From: Herbivorax alkaliphila
GTDB taxonomy: Bacteria > Bacillota > Clostridia > Acetivibrionales > Acetivibrionaceae
Length of the DNA: 64,000 nucleotides
Reading direction: 5' to 3'
Assembly: GCF_030848475.1 (NCBI RefSeq)
Contig: NZ_JAVDDS010000002.1
Coordinates: 1 to 64,000 of the forward strand
Shown: positions 28,530 to 37,576 of the stretch, in pieces
Layout: each line of letters opens with the position of its first letter
Position numbering within the stretch: position 1 is the first letter of the stretch
Made by a program: the position numbers and the translations under genes
The notes under the pieces: model-generated
Databases searched by the model: none
What the model saw: the letters and a program-made list of their open reading frames with translations, nothing else
Told to the model about the DNA's origin: nothing

Positions 28530-30197
28530 GTGGCAAAGAAAAGAAAAAAACTAAAGATTATTCCCCTTGGTGGTTTAGGTGAAATCGGAAAAAACATCAC
28601 TGTGTTTGAATATGGGGAGGATATCATTATTGTGGACTGTGGAATTGCATTTCCTGAGGATGATATGCTAGGTATTGATTTGGTAATACCTGATGTATCT
28701 TATTTGACCAAAAACAAAGATAGAATCAAAGGAATTGTTTTAACACATGGTCACGAGGATCATATTGGGGCACTGCCTTATGTACTCAAGGATATAAACG
28801 TGCCTGTTTATGGTACTAAATTGACTTTAGGTCTAGTTGAGCAAAAACTTGCAGAGCATGAGCTTTTAAGCAGCGTAAAGCTTAAAATTGTTAAGCAGTC
28901 AGATGTTATTCAATTAGGATGCTTTAAGGTAGAGTTTATAAGGTCAAGTCATAGTATTGCAGATGCTGTTGCACTTGCAATATTCACTCCTATAGGTACA
29001 ATTGTTCATACAGGAGATTTTAAAATTGACTACACACCTATAGAGGGAGAGCCTATCGATTTAGCAAGGTTGGCTGAGCTAGGAAAAAAAGGTGTTTTAC
29101 TGCTTATGGCTGACAGTACAAACGTGGAACGAGAAGGATATACAATGTCAGAGAGGACAGTTGGACAAACGCTGGATGAAATATTTATGGATAGTAAGCG
29201 TAGAATATTGGTAGCTACTTTTGCATCTAATGTTCACAGAGTACAACAAGTTATAAATGCTGCTGTTAAATTTAAAAGAAAAGTTGCTATTTGTGGTAGA
29301 AGTATGGTTAATGTAGTAAATGTATCTATGGAGCTTGGTTACATGAATGTTCCAGAGGGTGTAATTATTGATATTGACAATATTAACAAGTACCCTCCAG
29401 AAAAATTAGTTATTATCACAACTGGAAGCCAAGGTGAGCCTATGTCGGCATTGTCAAGGATGTCAGCAGGTGAACATAGAAAAGTTGAAATTGTACCCGG
29501 AGATCAGGTTATTATTTCAGCCACTCCAATACCTGGAAATGAAAAGTTTGTTTCAAAAGTTGTGAATGATTTATTTAAAAAAGGAGCAGAAGTTATATAT
29601 GAAGCATTAGCAGATATACATGTATCTGGACATGCATGTCAGGAAGAATTAAAGCTTATTCACAGTCTTATAAAGCCAAAATATTTTTTTCCTGTACATG
29701 GAGAGTATAGACATCTTAAACAGCATGGAAATCTTGCCAACAATTTAGGGATGCCTATGGAAAATATTTTTATAATGGATATAGGAAAAGTTTTGGAAAT
29801 TACAGATGGCAGGGCAAGATTAAATGGAAATGTTTCGTCAGGAAGAGTTCTAGTGGATGGATTAGGAGTTGGAGATGTGGGAAATATCGTTCTTCGTGAT
29901 AGAAAACATCTTTCCCAAGATGGATTAATTGTGGTTGTAGTATCAATTGAAGGTAGTAGTGGAAATGTAGTTGGAGGTCCAGATGTTATTTCCAGAGGTT
30001 TTGTATATGTTAGAGAGTCAGAGGACCTTATGGAAGAAATTCGTGAAGTTTCAAGGATTGCATTAAAAAAATGTTCTGAAAAGAAAAAAAATGATTGGGC
30101 TACTAAAAAGAGTATTATAAGAGATGCATTAAGAGATTATTTGTATGAAAAGACAAAAAGACGTCCAATGATTCTTCCTATAATTATGGAAGTGTAA
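28530..30197 (+). CDS. rnj: Ribonuclease J
   Basis: The 555-residue metallo-beta-lactamase/beta-CASP enzyme is an RNase J with 5'-to-3' exonuclease and endonuclease activity in mRNA decay and rRNA maturation. The metal motif THGHEDHIGALPY is intact, HTGDFKIDYTP and the beta-CASP histidine segment HVSGHACQEE follow, and the C-terminal dimerisation domain is complete. The start is GTG at 28530 after TGGAGGTTTAGTT. Confidence 0.96.
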   Translation: MAKKRKKLKIIPLGGLGEIGKNITVFEYGEDIIIVDCGIAFPEDDMLGIDLVIPDVSYLTKNKDRIKGIVLTHGHEDHIGALPYVLKDINVPVYGTKLTLGLVEQKLAEHELLSSVKLKIVKQSDVIQLGCFKVEFIRSSHSIADAVALAIFTPIGTIVHTGDFKIDYTPIEGEPIDLARLAELGKKGVLLLMADSTNVEREGYTMSERTVGQTLDEIFMDSKRRILVATFASNVHRVQQVINAAVKFKRKVAICGRSMVNVVNVSMELGYMNVPEGVIIDIDNINKYPPEKLVIITTGSQGEPMSALSRMSAGEHRKVEIVPGDQVIISATPIPGNEKFVSKVVNDLFKKGAEVIYEALADIHVSGHACQEELKLIHSLIKPKYFFPVHGEYRHLKQHGNLANNLGMPMENIFIMDIGKVLEITDGRARLNGNVSSGRVLVDGLGVGDVGNIVLRDRKHLSQDGLIVVVVSIEGSSGNVVGGPDVISRGFVYVRESEDLMEEIREVSRIALKKCSEKKKNDWATKKSIIRDALRDYLYEKTKRRPMILPIIMEV

Positions 30198-30232
30198 TAA
30201 TAAATACAATCCAGCATTTTGGAGGGGTTAAA

Positions 30233-31033
30233 ATGATTGTTGTAGGTGAAAAAATAAATGCAGATTTAAAGTCAATAAAAGCTGCACTAGATAAGAACAA
30301 TAAAGAGATTATTCAGGAACTTGCCAAAAAACAGCAGGAGGCAGGAGCTTCATATATTGATATAAATACAGGAGTTTTTAAGGAAAATGAAGTGAGTAAG
30401 CTAAAGTGGCTTGTTGATGTAGTTCAGGAAGTTACAGATGTACCTTTTTCTATTGATTCTTCTAACGCTGAAGCTATTGAGGCTGCTTTAAAGGCAAATA
30501 AGAATGGTAAGCCTGTTATAAACTCTATAACAGCAGAAAAAGAAAAATACAACAAAATACTTCCACTGGTTTTAGAATATGACGCATATGTTATAGCACT
30601 TTGTATGGACAACAATGGTATGCCTGAAACGGTTGATGAAAGAATAGTTATTGCAGATAAATTAGTTAATAGTCTTTTAAAAGAAGGAGTAAAAATAGAT
30701 GATATACTATTAGATCCATTAGTTCGACCAGTTGGAAGTGGTACTAATTATGGAGTTTGTGCAATTGAAGCTATTAAGAAATTAAAAGCTCAGTTTCCAA
30801 AAGTGAAAGTGATATGTGGTATAAATAATATTTCTTTTGGAGTTCCAGCTAGAAAGCTTATGAATCAGTCGTTTTTAGTAGCTGCAATGATATCTGGGTT
30901 GGATGCAGCTATAATGGATTCCATGGATAAAAAGCTTATGTCAACTATTTTTGCAACAGAAGCCCTTATGGGAAAAGATGAGTTTTGTATGAATTATCAA
31001 ATGAAGTTTAGAGAGGGACTTTTAGAAATATAA
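30233..31033 (+). CDS. Methyltetrahydrofolate:corrinoid methyltransferase-like protein
   Basis: The 266-residue protein is a single pterin-binding TIM barrel (IVVGEKINADLKSIK, YIDINTG, PFSIDSSN, DPLVRPVGSG, GINNISFGVP). It resembles AcsE and the methyltransferase component of MtvB-type systems, which move a methyl group between tetrahydrofolate and a corrinoid protein. No corrinoid protein or activator is adjacent, but cobT at 34235 and 5-formyl-THF cyclo-ligase at 35328 are nearby. GGAGGGGTTAAA precedes the ATG. The methyl donor is unknown. Confidence 0.87.
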   Translation: MIVVGEKINADLKSIKAALDKNNKEIIQELAKKQQEAGASYIDINTGVFKENEVSKLKWLVDVVQEVTDVPFSIDSSNAEAIEAALKANKNGKPVINSITAEKEKYNKILPLVLEYDAYVIALCMDNNGMPETVDERIVIADKLVNSLLKEGVKIDDILLDPLVRPVGSGTNYGVCAIEAIKKLKAQFPKVKVICGINNISFGVPARKLMNQSFLVAAMISGLDAAIMDSMDKKLMSTIFATEALMGKDEFCMNYQMKFREGLLEI

Positions 31034-31037
31034 AAAA

Positions 31038-31103
31038 TCTCTAGGTGGAGGTAGAATATCTACCTGAATCTCCAATTTTTTTGCTTTAGCTAAAGAGTTT
31101 ACC
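31038..31103 (-). repeat. Family 1 repeat, copy D, acting as bidirectional terminator
   Basis: On the minus strand it starts directly after the tmcAL stop with GTAAACTCTTTAGCTAAAGC, which aligns with the family 1 5' motif and first hairpin. The hairpin GGTAGA-TAT-TCTACC (about 31050-31064) follows. T-runs on both strands (31076-31082 on plus; 31031-31036 read on minus) let it end transcription of both convergent genes. Confidence 0.6.
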
Positions 31104-32363
31104 TTATATTATTATAACATTTTGAGTAAACTCTTGGCTTGCCTTTCTATACGCTGAATTCTTATAGCCCAGTACATATATGTCTGTAGAAATAGATTCT
31201 AATTCTAGCATTTTTCTCAAAAGAGGATTACATGAGTTTATAAAGTTAGCAGTTTTTAGAATCATTGGAATTGAAGAATTTTTTTTAATAAGTGACATCA
31301 GGTATTTACCTCTTTGATTAAATCCTAACACTCTAGCATATTGGGGGCCATTATATGAATTGAATATAGTAATATCCTTTGAAGTTATTCCTAGCATTAT
31401 GTTCATAAGGATTCTTTGTATTCTTGTAACAGTATATCTCTTTGTGCATATTTTCTCCAATAGGTCATTATATGTGCCAGTGGTATTAGTTGCACTTTTG
31501 ATTCTGTTTTCTAATCCTTCAGAAACATACATAATTTCTTTAAGTTGTACTGATGTACTCTTTCTTATTAGTGCCGAAATAATGTCATAAAAACAAGAAG
31601 GGGAAATTGGACCTCTGCCAGCTGTTATTTCTTCATTAACAATATTATAAGAGGTCTTAGGTAAAACCATGTCTAAAACATTTTGGACAGAGCAATTCAT
31701 TGATTTTAAAAGATGTTTTCTAATTGCTGTAGCACTTGAAATACTTCCTGTTATATCTTCTGTATTATAGCTGTTATTAATTCTTTTGATTGTAACAGGT
31801 GTTATATTGCTGTTTAAACGCTTTAAAGCTTTTAAATACTCTATACCAAGAATATTATTTGATTGGCTTAATAATTTATCAATGCTTAAATTAAGGTCTT
31901 TTTTTGCATAAAGGTATTTTGCCAAAGCATTTTCTCTTGATGCTGGGTAGGATAGACCTTTTTTAAGCTCTTTTTTTAATATTGATTTATATAAATCAGG
32001 TTCATTATAGAGGATATTAGCAATGATATCAAGAGTTTTTGTTTCTCCTGATTCGCTTCCAAAGCACAAGTAATCTACAATACCAATATCATTTAAAATT
32101 TTCACAGCCCCATGTGCAAAATATTCAGCACTAGACAGGGCGTAAGTTACAGGAAGCTCAATTACTAAATCTACACCATTTAACAAAGCTGTTTTTGCCC
32201 TTGCCCATTTGTTTATAATTGCAGGCTCTCCTCTTTGTATAAAATTACCACTCATTATGCAGATTACATATTCGGCACCAGTAATTTTTTTTGCCTGTTC
32301 AATGTGATAAAGATGACCATTGTGAAAAGGATTATACTCTACAATTACCCCCAATACTTTCAT
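31104..32363 (-). CDS. tmcAL: TmcAL, tRNA-Met cytidine acetate ligase
   Basis: The 419-residue protein begins KVLGVIVEYNPFHNGHLYHI with the nucleotidyltransferase HNGH motif and has SGNFIQRGEPAI and DLVIELP, the marks of TmcAL/YlbM. It makes N4-acetylcytidine at the wobble base of elongator tRNA-Met from acetate and ATP. AAAGGA precedes the ATG at 32363. The gene is convergent with the methyltransferase gene. Confidence 0.93.
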   Translation of the reverse strand: MKVLGVIVEYNPFHNGHLYHIEQAKKITGAEYVICIMSGNFIQRGEPAIINKWARAKTALLNGVDLVIELPVTYALSSAEYFAHGAVKILNDIGIVDYLCFGSESGETKTLDIIANILYNEPDLYKSILKKELKKGLSYPASRENALAKYLYAKKDLNLSIDKLLSQSNNILGIEYLKALKRLNSNITPVTIKRINNSYNTEDITGSISSATAIRKHLLKSMNCSVQNVLDMVLPKTSYNIVNEEITAGRGPISPSCFYDIISALIRKSTSVQLKEIMYVSEGLENRIKSATNTTGTYNDLLEKICTKRYTVTRIQRILMNIMLGITSKDITIFNSYNGPQYARVLGFNQRGKYLMSLIKKNSSIPMILKTANFINSCNPLLRKMLELESISTDIYVLGYKNSAYRKASQEFTQNVIII

Positions 32364-32537
32364 ATAAAAAATCCTTTCTTTGAGTTTGTATTTTTAAAAA
32401 TCAATAATTTTATTATATATCAAACTTTTAACCAAATAAACATCTTTTGAATGTATAATTTATTTAATTATAATATACAAGTAGAAATTATATCTTAAAG
32501 CCCTTATGCTTTAGCACAAACAGGTATATTTGCTGTT

Positions 32538-33485
32538 TTAATCATTTTCTTCTTTTTGTTCTTTTTCTATCACATCTATATTATTCAAAGCTACTTTACC
32601 TTTAATATTAGAAAGATATTTATTTTTTTCGTTTATAACCGTTTCTAATTCTTGTATGGAGTAGTCAAGCTTATTTGATCTTTCAGGTCTGTCTTTTTGT
32701 ATGGAAGTTTTGTAAAAAGACCAGGAAGATTTAAGATTTTTTAAATCTTCTTTTGAATCAGTCCAATTTTCTGCAAGAGCATTTAAGATTGCATTTCTGG
32801 TATAATGGCGTAGTCTTTTTATTTCTGGTGAATACTGTGTATCAAAAAGCATATAAAGATCGGGAACATGAGAATAAAGATTACTTGCAGCAATTAAAGA
32901 ATTAGCTTGATTTCTATTTAAAGTTGTATTTGTAAGACTATTTAGTGCCACACTAAAATTATCAATAAGTTCTTTTGATGCATTTATTTCCATAGCAGAA
33001 GATGTAAAGCCATTCCACTGATAGTGTAATTTATTTATTGTGCTATCAATTTCTACCCAAACATCTTCATCTTGTGCTTTTTCTGAATCTTCTTTGGCAT
33101 TATTTGTATCTTGATTTTCATCATCTTGATTATTATCTTCATCATCTTCATCTTCATTATTATCCTGATTATTATCCTGATTACTATCCTGATTATTATC
33201 TTCATCATTATTTTCCTCATTATCATCTTCTGTACTATTGTCAGTTTGATTATTTTCCTCTTGATTATCTTCTGTTTCTTCAACATTTGAAGCTGGTCCA
33301 TTTAATGATAGAAAAATTTTTTCAATACTTTCTTCAATGCTCTCTAAATCTTTAGGAACCTCATTTTTGTCTTTTTCAGCACTTAACTGTTCATTTTGGG
33401 AATCTTCATTATTTTCAAGATTTACATTACACCCACTTAAAGTTATAAATATTATTACTGCGATTATAAATGTTTTATTTTTCAT
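32538..33485 (-). CDS. Lipoprotein with Asp/Asn/Gln/Glu-rich linker
   Basis: The 315-residue protein has a lipobox (LSGC, Cys19) after a hydrophobic signal, so it should be a membrane-anchored lipoprotein. Residues about 65-145 are extremely acidic and rich in D, N, Q and E, partly coded by a 12-bp tandem repeat (33155-33202). The C-terminal part is helical with no recognised motif. It is flanked by tmcAL on the same strand. No function is assigned. Confidence 0.85.
   Translation of the reverse strand: MKNKTFIIAVIIFITLSGCNVNLENNEDSQNEQLSAEKDKNEVPKDLESIEESIEKIFLSLNGPASNVEETEDNQEENNQTDNSTEDDNEENNDEDNNQDSNQDNNQDNNEDEDDEDNNQDDENQDTNNAKEDSEKAQDEDVWVEIDSTINKLHYQWNGFTSSAMEINASKELIDNFSVALNSLTNTTLNRNQANSLIAASNLYSHVPDLYMLFDTQYSPEIKRLRHYTRNAILNALAENWTDSKEDLKNLKSSWSFYKTSIQKDRPERSNKLDYSIQELETVINEKNKYLSNIKGKVALNNIDVIEKEQKEEND
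33155..33202. repeat. Four tandem 12-bp repeats inside the lipoprotein gene
   Basis: ATTATTATCCTG occurs at 33155 and 33167, ATTACTATCCTG at 33179 and ATTATTATCTTC at 33191. The period is a multiple of three, so copy-number change would only alter linker length. Confidence 0.85.
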
Positions 33486-33805
33486 TTTAAATATTTTCCT
33501 CCATTTCTATTGATGATTTACAAGTATTATTCTCAAAAAGCCTTTAAAAAAAACAAACATTTTTAAAAAAGATTTTTCTGTAAAAAGGGTGCATTTTATT
33601 TAAGTGAATGAAAATATGGAAGAAACATTATTTTTCACCTTTAATATATCCCTATAAAAAATGCAGGCTGCAGTAGTAGAAAGGTGCTTTAAACACCTTC
33701 TGTAAAGAAAAAATTACATAAAGGATTTTAAGTGATACTGTCTAATTTAGAATATTGATAGGCCATTATAAAATTAATAAAAATAGTAAAACTGGAGGTA
33801 ATTAA
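33486..33805. other. 320-bp divergent intergenic region
   Basis: It lies between the minus-strand lipoprotein gene and the plus-strand hypothetical gene at 33806. It holds family 2 copy b (33584-33655) and a short hairpin AAGGTG-CTTTAAA-CACCTT at about 33682-33700. AT-rich promoter sequence for both genes is likely, but no hexamer pair stands out. Confidence 0.6.
33584..33655 (+). repeat. Family 2 intergenic repeat, copy b
   Basis: The copy reads GGGTGCATTTTATTTAAGTG, then AATGAAAATATGGAAGAAAC, then ATTATTTTTCACCTTTAATA and TATCCCTATA. It matches copy a on the other strand and shares both ends with copy c at 39113. Confidence 0.75.
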
Positions 33806-34117
33806 ATGTATGTTACTGTAAATTTATCATCAAGGAAGACTGGAGAAATCAAATGCTTTTTAGAGAGGTTTTACCAAAGAGAACTTGATATGGATGAAGG
33901 GGTGGAACAGTGGATTTATATTTATAAAAAACCACTTGAAGCTATCGAAATGATAAGTACAGTTATCGACAACAATGATCAGCATAAAATTAAGGTTTGT
34001 GTACAGGTTGATAGATGTGACGTACACTCTGTAACATACGAAAACTACAATGATATTATTAAGGCATTATTATACTTATACTATAAAGAAGAAGGTTTAT
34101 ATGAAGAGAGTACATAA
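33806..34117 (+). CDS. Conserved hypothetical protein, 103 residues
   Basis: The gene has a clear ribosome binding site (CTGGAGG) 7 bases before the ATG and a balanced soluble composition (YVTVNLSSRKTGEIKCFLER at the N-terminus). No signal, membrane helix or catalytic motif is seen. I do not recognise a family. It could be co-transcribed with cobT 117 bases downstream. Confidence 0.75.
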   Translation: MYVTVNLSSRKTGEIKCFLERFYQRELDMDEGVEQWIYIYKKPLEAIEMISTVIDNNDQHKIKVCVQVDRCDVHSVTYENYNDIIKALLYLYYKEEGLYEEST

Positions 34118-34234
34118 ATTTGCCTTATAAGAAAATTTAGAATATAATTATGTTGAAATATGATGTAATCTATAGAGAAGAAAGAAATATAATTTAGGTC
34201 TATAGTGGATAATTTATTTTGGGAGAAAAGAAGC

Positions 34235-35293
34235 ATGGTTTTTGAAAAGGCAATAGAATGTATAGGTGATTTAGATAGGGACTTAATGGATGAAGCAAAA
34301 AAGAGGCTTGATAGTCTGACAAAACCCCTAGGAAGCTTAGGGAAACTTGAAGCAATAGTGCAACAAATTGTTGGTATAAGTAAAGATATTTATCCAGATG
34401 TGCATAAAAAAACTGTGGTTATTATGTGCGGGGATAATGGAGTTGTTGAGGAAGGAGTTAGTTCCTGTCCTAAAAGTGTTACAGCCACAGTGACTAGAAA
34501 CTTTTTAAAAGGGTTTACAGGAATAAATGTTTTTACTAAATTTGCAGGTGCAGATATAGTTGTAGTAGATGTAGGAGTAGATGGAGATGTTAAATCAAGA
34601 GGAGTTGTGGACAGAAAGATAAGAAGGGGAACATGGAATATAGCAAAAGGTCCTGCTATGACGAGAGAAGAAGCCATAAAGGCGATTGAGACAGGAATTC
34701 TAATAGTAAAGGACTTGAAAAGTAAAGGTGTAAAATTATTGGGAACAGGTGAGATGGGAATAGGAAATACCACAACAAGTAGTGCTGTTTCAGTTGTTCT
34801 CACAAATAGTAAGCCAGAAGATATGGTAGGATGTGGTTCAGGGATATCTAATGAAGGGTTTAAAAATAAAATAGAAGTTGTACGAAAAGCTGTTAAATTA
34901 AATAAGCCTGACGCTAATGATGCTGTAGATGTTGTCTCTAAAGTAGGAGGGTTTGATTTAGCTGGTCTTATAGGGTGTTTTATTGGTGCTTCAGCATATC
35001 GTATTCCAATAGTTATAGATGGGTTTATATCTGCTACAGCAGCACTTGCAGCTGTCAGATTAGAACCAAAAGTTAAAAATTTTATTATTCCTTCTCATGC
35101 TTCAGTTGAGCCAGGGAATAAAAAAGTGATGGAAGCATTAAAACTTGAACCAATGCTTGATTTAAATATGAGACTTGGGGAAGGTACTGGAGCGGCACTC
35201 TTTTTTAATATTATTGACTGTGCTTTTTGTGCTTATAAAAATATGGGAACATTTGATGATGCGAATATTGATCAGTATAGAGAGCAAATTTAG
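34235..35293 (+). CDS. cobT: CobT, nicotinate-nucleotide-dimethylbenzimidazole phosphoribosyltransferase
   Basis: The 352-residue enzyme forms alpha-ribazole phosphate for the lower ligand of cobalamin. Family motifs are TKPLGSLGKLE, CGDNGVVEEGVS, GEMGIGNTTTSSA and the C-terminal LGEGTGAAL with the catalytic Glu. The ATG at 34235 follows GGGAG with 9-base spacing; an in-frame GTG at 34205 is upstream of that site. No cobalamin riboswitch and no other cob gene are nearby. Confidence 0.93.
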   Translation: MVFEKAIECIGDLDRDLMDEAKKRLDSLTKPLGSLGKLEAIVQQIVGISKDIYPDVHKKTVVIMCGDNGVVEEGVSSCPKSVTATVTRNFLKGFTGINVFTKFAGADIVVVDVGVDGDVKSRGVVDRKIRRGTWNIAKGPAMTREEAIKAIETGILIVKDLKSKGVKLLGTGEMGIGNTTTSSAVSVVLTNSKPEDMVGCGSGISNEGFKNKIEVVRKAVKLNKPDANDAVDVVSKVGGFDLAGLIGCFIGASAYRIPIVIDGFISATAALAAVRLEPKVKNFIIPSHASVEPGNKKVMEALKLEPMLDLNMRLGEGTGAALFFNIIDCAFCAYKNMGTFDDANIDQYREQI

Positions 35294-35327
35294 TTTTAGC
35301 ATCAGTAATTTTGTTGAAGGTGATATT

Positions 35328-35900
35328 TTGAAAGACAAAAAAGAAATTAGAAAAAAGATATTGGATTTAAGAAAAAAGCTTTTAAAAGAGCAAGTATTAA
35401 AAAAAAGTAAAGCTATTACACAAAAAATTATAACATTAAATCAGTTTTTAGAGAGTAAGAATATAATGGTTTATATGAATTTCTCAAAGGAAGTTTCAAC
35501 TAAGCTTTTAATAGAAAAATGCTTTGAGAAAAACAAAAGAGTTCTTTTACCATTGGCAAATTTAAAGTCAGAAAAAAGCAAGCTTGAAGTTTATGAAGTA
35601 ACAGATATTGAGAATCAAGTTGGCAAGAGTAAATATGGTATTTTAGAGCCTAAAAAAGAATTAACTCAAAGAATTGATGCAAAAGAAATAGATATGGTTG
35701 TAGTTCCAGGGGTTGTTTTTGATGAAAATAGGAATAGAATAGGTTATGGAGCCGGTTGTTATGACAGTTTTTTAAGAGAGACTAGAAAAGAATGTTATAA
35801 AACAGGGATTGCCTTTGAGCTTCAGATTTGCTACCATATACCCATAGAAGAACATGATGTTCCTTTAGACATGATTGTTACTGAAAAAAGAATAATATAG
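35328..35900 (+). CDS. 5-formyltetrahydrofolate cyclo-ligase
   Basis: The 190-residue protein (KDKKEIRKKILDLRKKLLKE at the start; VVPGVVFDENRNRIGYGAGCYDSFL near the C-terminus) is an MTHFS family enzyme that makes 5,10-methenyl-THF from 5-formyl-THF with ATP. The start is TTG at 35328, 7 bases after GAAGGTG; upstream in-frame codons overlap cobT and are unrelated to the family. It sits 34 bases after cobT. Confidence 0.9.
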   Translation: MKDKKEIRKKILDLRKKLLKEQVLKKSKAITQKIITLNQFLESKNIMVYMNFSKEVSTKLLIEKCFEKNKRVLLPLANLKSEKSKLEVYEVTDIENQVGKSKYGILEPKKELTQRIDAKEIDMVVVPGVVFDENRNRIGYGAGCYDSFLRETRKECYKTGIAFELQICYHIPIEEHDVPLDMIVTEKRII

Positions 35901-35994
35901 CACTTATTTTAAAATTATTATAGATTGATATAAACAAGTTATCTGTAAATGTTGTAGAAAAGATTAGTACTTAACTAAAGTGAGGAGAAGGAAA

Positions 35995-37341
35995 TTGGAT
36001 TTTTATTTTGATTTAGATCTTATTAAATCACAAAAAGTAATACTTACACCTCAATTAAAGCAAGCTCTTGAAATACTTAAAATGAATTCTCAGGAGCTTA
36101 CAGAGTATATTCAAAATGAAATAGAGACAAATCCTGCTTTAGATATTTGTCCAGATTGTCCTGATACACAAGAACATGTATGTCCTTTGACCTTGGAGAC
36201 TAAGGAGTATTTTGAAAAAAATGATGAGATAATTGACTTTATGGACAATAATATAGCAGAAAGGTCAACTTTAAATTTATCGTTAAAAGATCATTTGCTT
36301 ATGCAGCTTAACACTGTACTTTTATCTGAAAGTGAAATAGATGCAGCAGAATACCTAATAGATAATGTTGATGATAATGGATATCTGACAATTACTCTTT
36401 TAGAGGCTGCATCATTTATGAATTTTCCAATAGTTAAAGTTGAAAAGGTGTTAAAAGTATTGCAGGCTTTTGAGCCGTCAGGTGTATGTGCTAGAAATTT
36501 AAAGGAATGCCTTATAATACAGTTAAATCAAATGGATATTGAGGATGAAAATATAGAAAATATTATAAACAACCATTTAGACGATTTAGCGGACAACAAA
36601 ATATCATCTATCGTCAAAAAAACAGGTCTTAGGCGAGAGAAAATAATTGAAATTTATAGATTTATTAAAACCTTAGAACCAAAACCTGGAAGGGAATTTT
36701 ATGGGGGAGGACAATTTAAATACATTATTCCTGATGTTGTAGTAAAAAAGACCAATGAATATTTTGAAGTATATGTAAATGAAGATGCAGTGCCTAATAT
36801 CAACATAAACAGCTATTATAAAAGTGTATTGTATGAAGATATAAATGTAGAGGCAAAAAAATTTATACAATCTAAAATTGACAGAGTTAATTGGTTAATT
36901 AAATGTATTGAGCAAAGAAAAAATACATTATTAAAATTGTCCTTATGTATTGTTGACAGGCAAAATGAATTTTTTAAAAAGGGAAAGAAAAGTATAAGAC
37001 CTCTTACAATAGAAGAAGTTGCTGGAGAAATTTCTCTTCATGAGTCAACTGTAGCAAGAGCGATTAGTGGAAAGTATATTCAATGTTCTTGGGGGGTTTT
37101 TGACATGAAGCATTTGTTTCCCTCAAGGGTTCCTGATAGTAAAATGTCAGGAGAAAATATAAAAGAGAGAATAAAGGAAATTATCATTTCAGAAAATAAA
37201 AAATTCCCCTTAAGCGATAATGACATAATGGAAATGCTTTTCAAAGAAGGTGTGGAAATATCACGTAGAACTGTTGCAAAATATCGAATGGAAATGAACA
37301 TTCCTGAATCTAGAAAAAGAAAAAACCATTCCTTAAACTAA
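35995..37341 (+). CDS. rpoN: RpoN, RNA polymerase sigma-54 factor
   Basis: The 448-residue protein has the sigma-54 plan: region I (DFYFDLDLIKSQKVILTPQL, QALEIL), an acidic region II, the core-binding domain, and the C-terminal RpoN box with SRRTVAKYR. TTG at 35995 gives the usual N-terminus and follows GAGGAGAAGG; GTG at 35980 lies within that binding site. No bacterial enhancer-binding activator is in the window, so its regulon cannot be told. Confidence 0.95.
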   Translation: MDFYFDLDLIKSQKVILTPQLKQALEILKMNSQELTEYIQNEIETNPALDICPDCPDTQEHVCPLTLETKEYFEKNDEIIDFMDNNIAERSTLNLSLKDHLLMQLNTVLLSESEIDAAEYLIDNVDDNGYLTITLLEAASFMNFPIVKVEKVLKVLQAFEPSGVCARNLKECLIIQLNQMDIEDENIENIINNHLDDLADNKISSIVKKTGLRREKIIEIYRFIKTLEPKPGREFYGGGQFKYIIPDVVVKKTNEYFEVYVNEDAVPNININSYYKSVLYEDINVEAKKFIQSKIDRVNWLIKCIEQRKNTLLKLSLCIVDRQNEFFKKGKKSIRPLTIEEVAGEISLHESTVARAISGKYIQCSWGVFDMKHLFPSRVPDSKMSGENIKERIKEIIISENKKFPLSDNDIMEMLFKEGVEISRRTVAKYRMEMNIPESRKRKNHSLN

Positions 37342-37467
37342 GAATATATATAACAAATATATGTATCCTTAAAAAATTTTCTTATTAAAAAAATTTAGTG
37401 GTTTTATATTGATAACCTAAAACATATATTAATAATTGGAAATATATAATGTGGGAATCAATATTTT

Positions 37468-37566
37468 ATGAAATTAAAATCCAAGATTATTATAAAAAAG
37501 AATATAAATAAAAAGAAAAACCAAGAAAGTATTATTAATAAATTAATAAATTTGTTAATTGAGTGA
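37468..37566 (+). CDS. Possible 32-residue Lys/Asn/Ile-rich leader peptide
   Basis: A short frame (begins MKLKSKIIIKKNINKKK, ends INLLIE) finishes 10 bases before the recombinase start, within its upstream GTGAGG. A TATAAT lies just upstream (about 37445) and the binding site is weak. It could be a translationally coupled leader or a chance frame in AT-rich DNA. Confidence 0.25.
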   Translation: MKLKSKIIIKKNINKKKNQESIINKLINLLIE

Positions 37567-37576
37567 GGTTTATTAA

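Noticed and set aside
33155-33202. Possible CRISPR-like array
   Set aside because: The units are 12 bp, directly adjacent without spacers, and code for an acidic linker in a lipoprotein. No cas gene is present.
33037-33360. Tyr/His-rich and Met/Ile/Lys-rich reading frames in the lipoprotein region
   Set aside because: They are frames opposite to or shifted from the low-complexity acidic linker, with no binding site and with single-residue bias typical of shadows.
34118-34234. Cobalamin riboswitch before cobT
   Set aside because: The region is short and AT-rich with no B12-box-like sequence.
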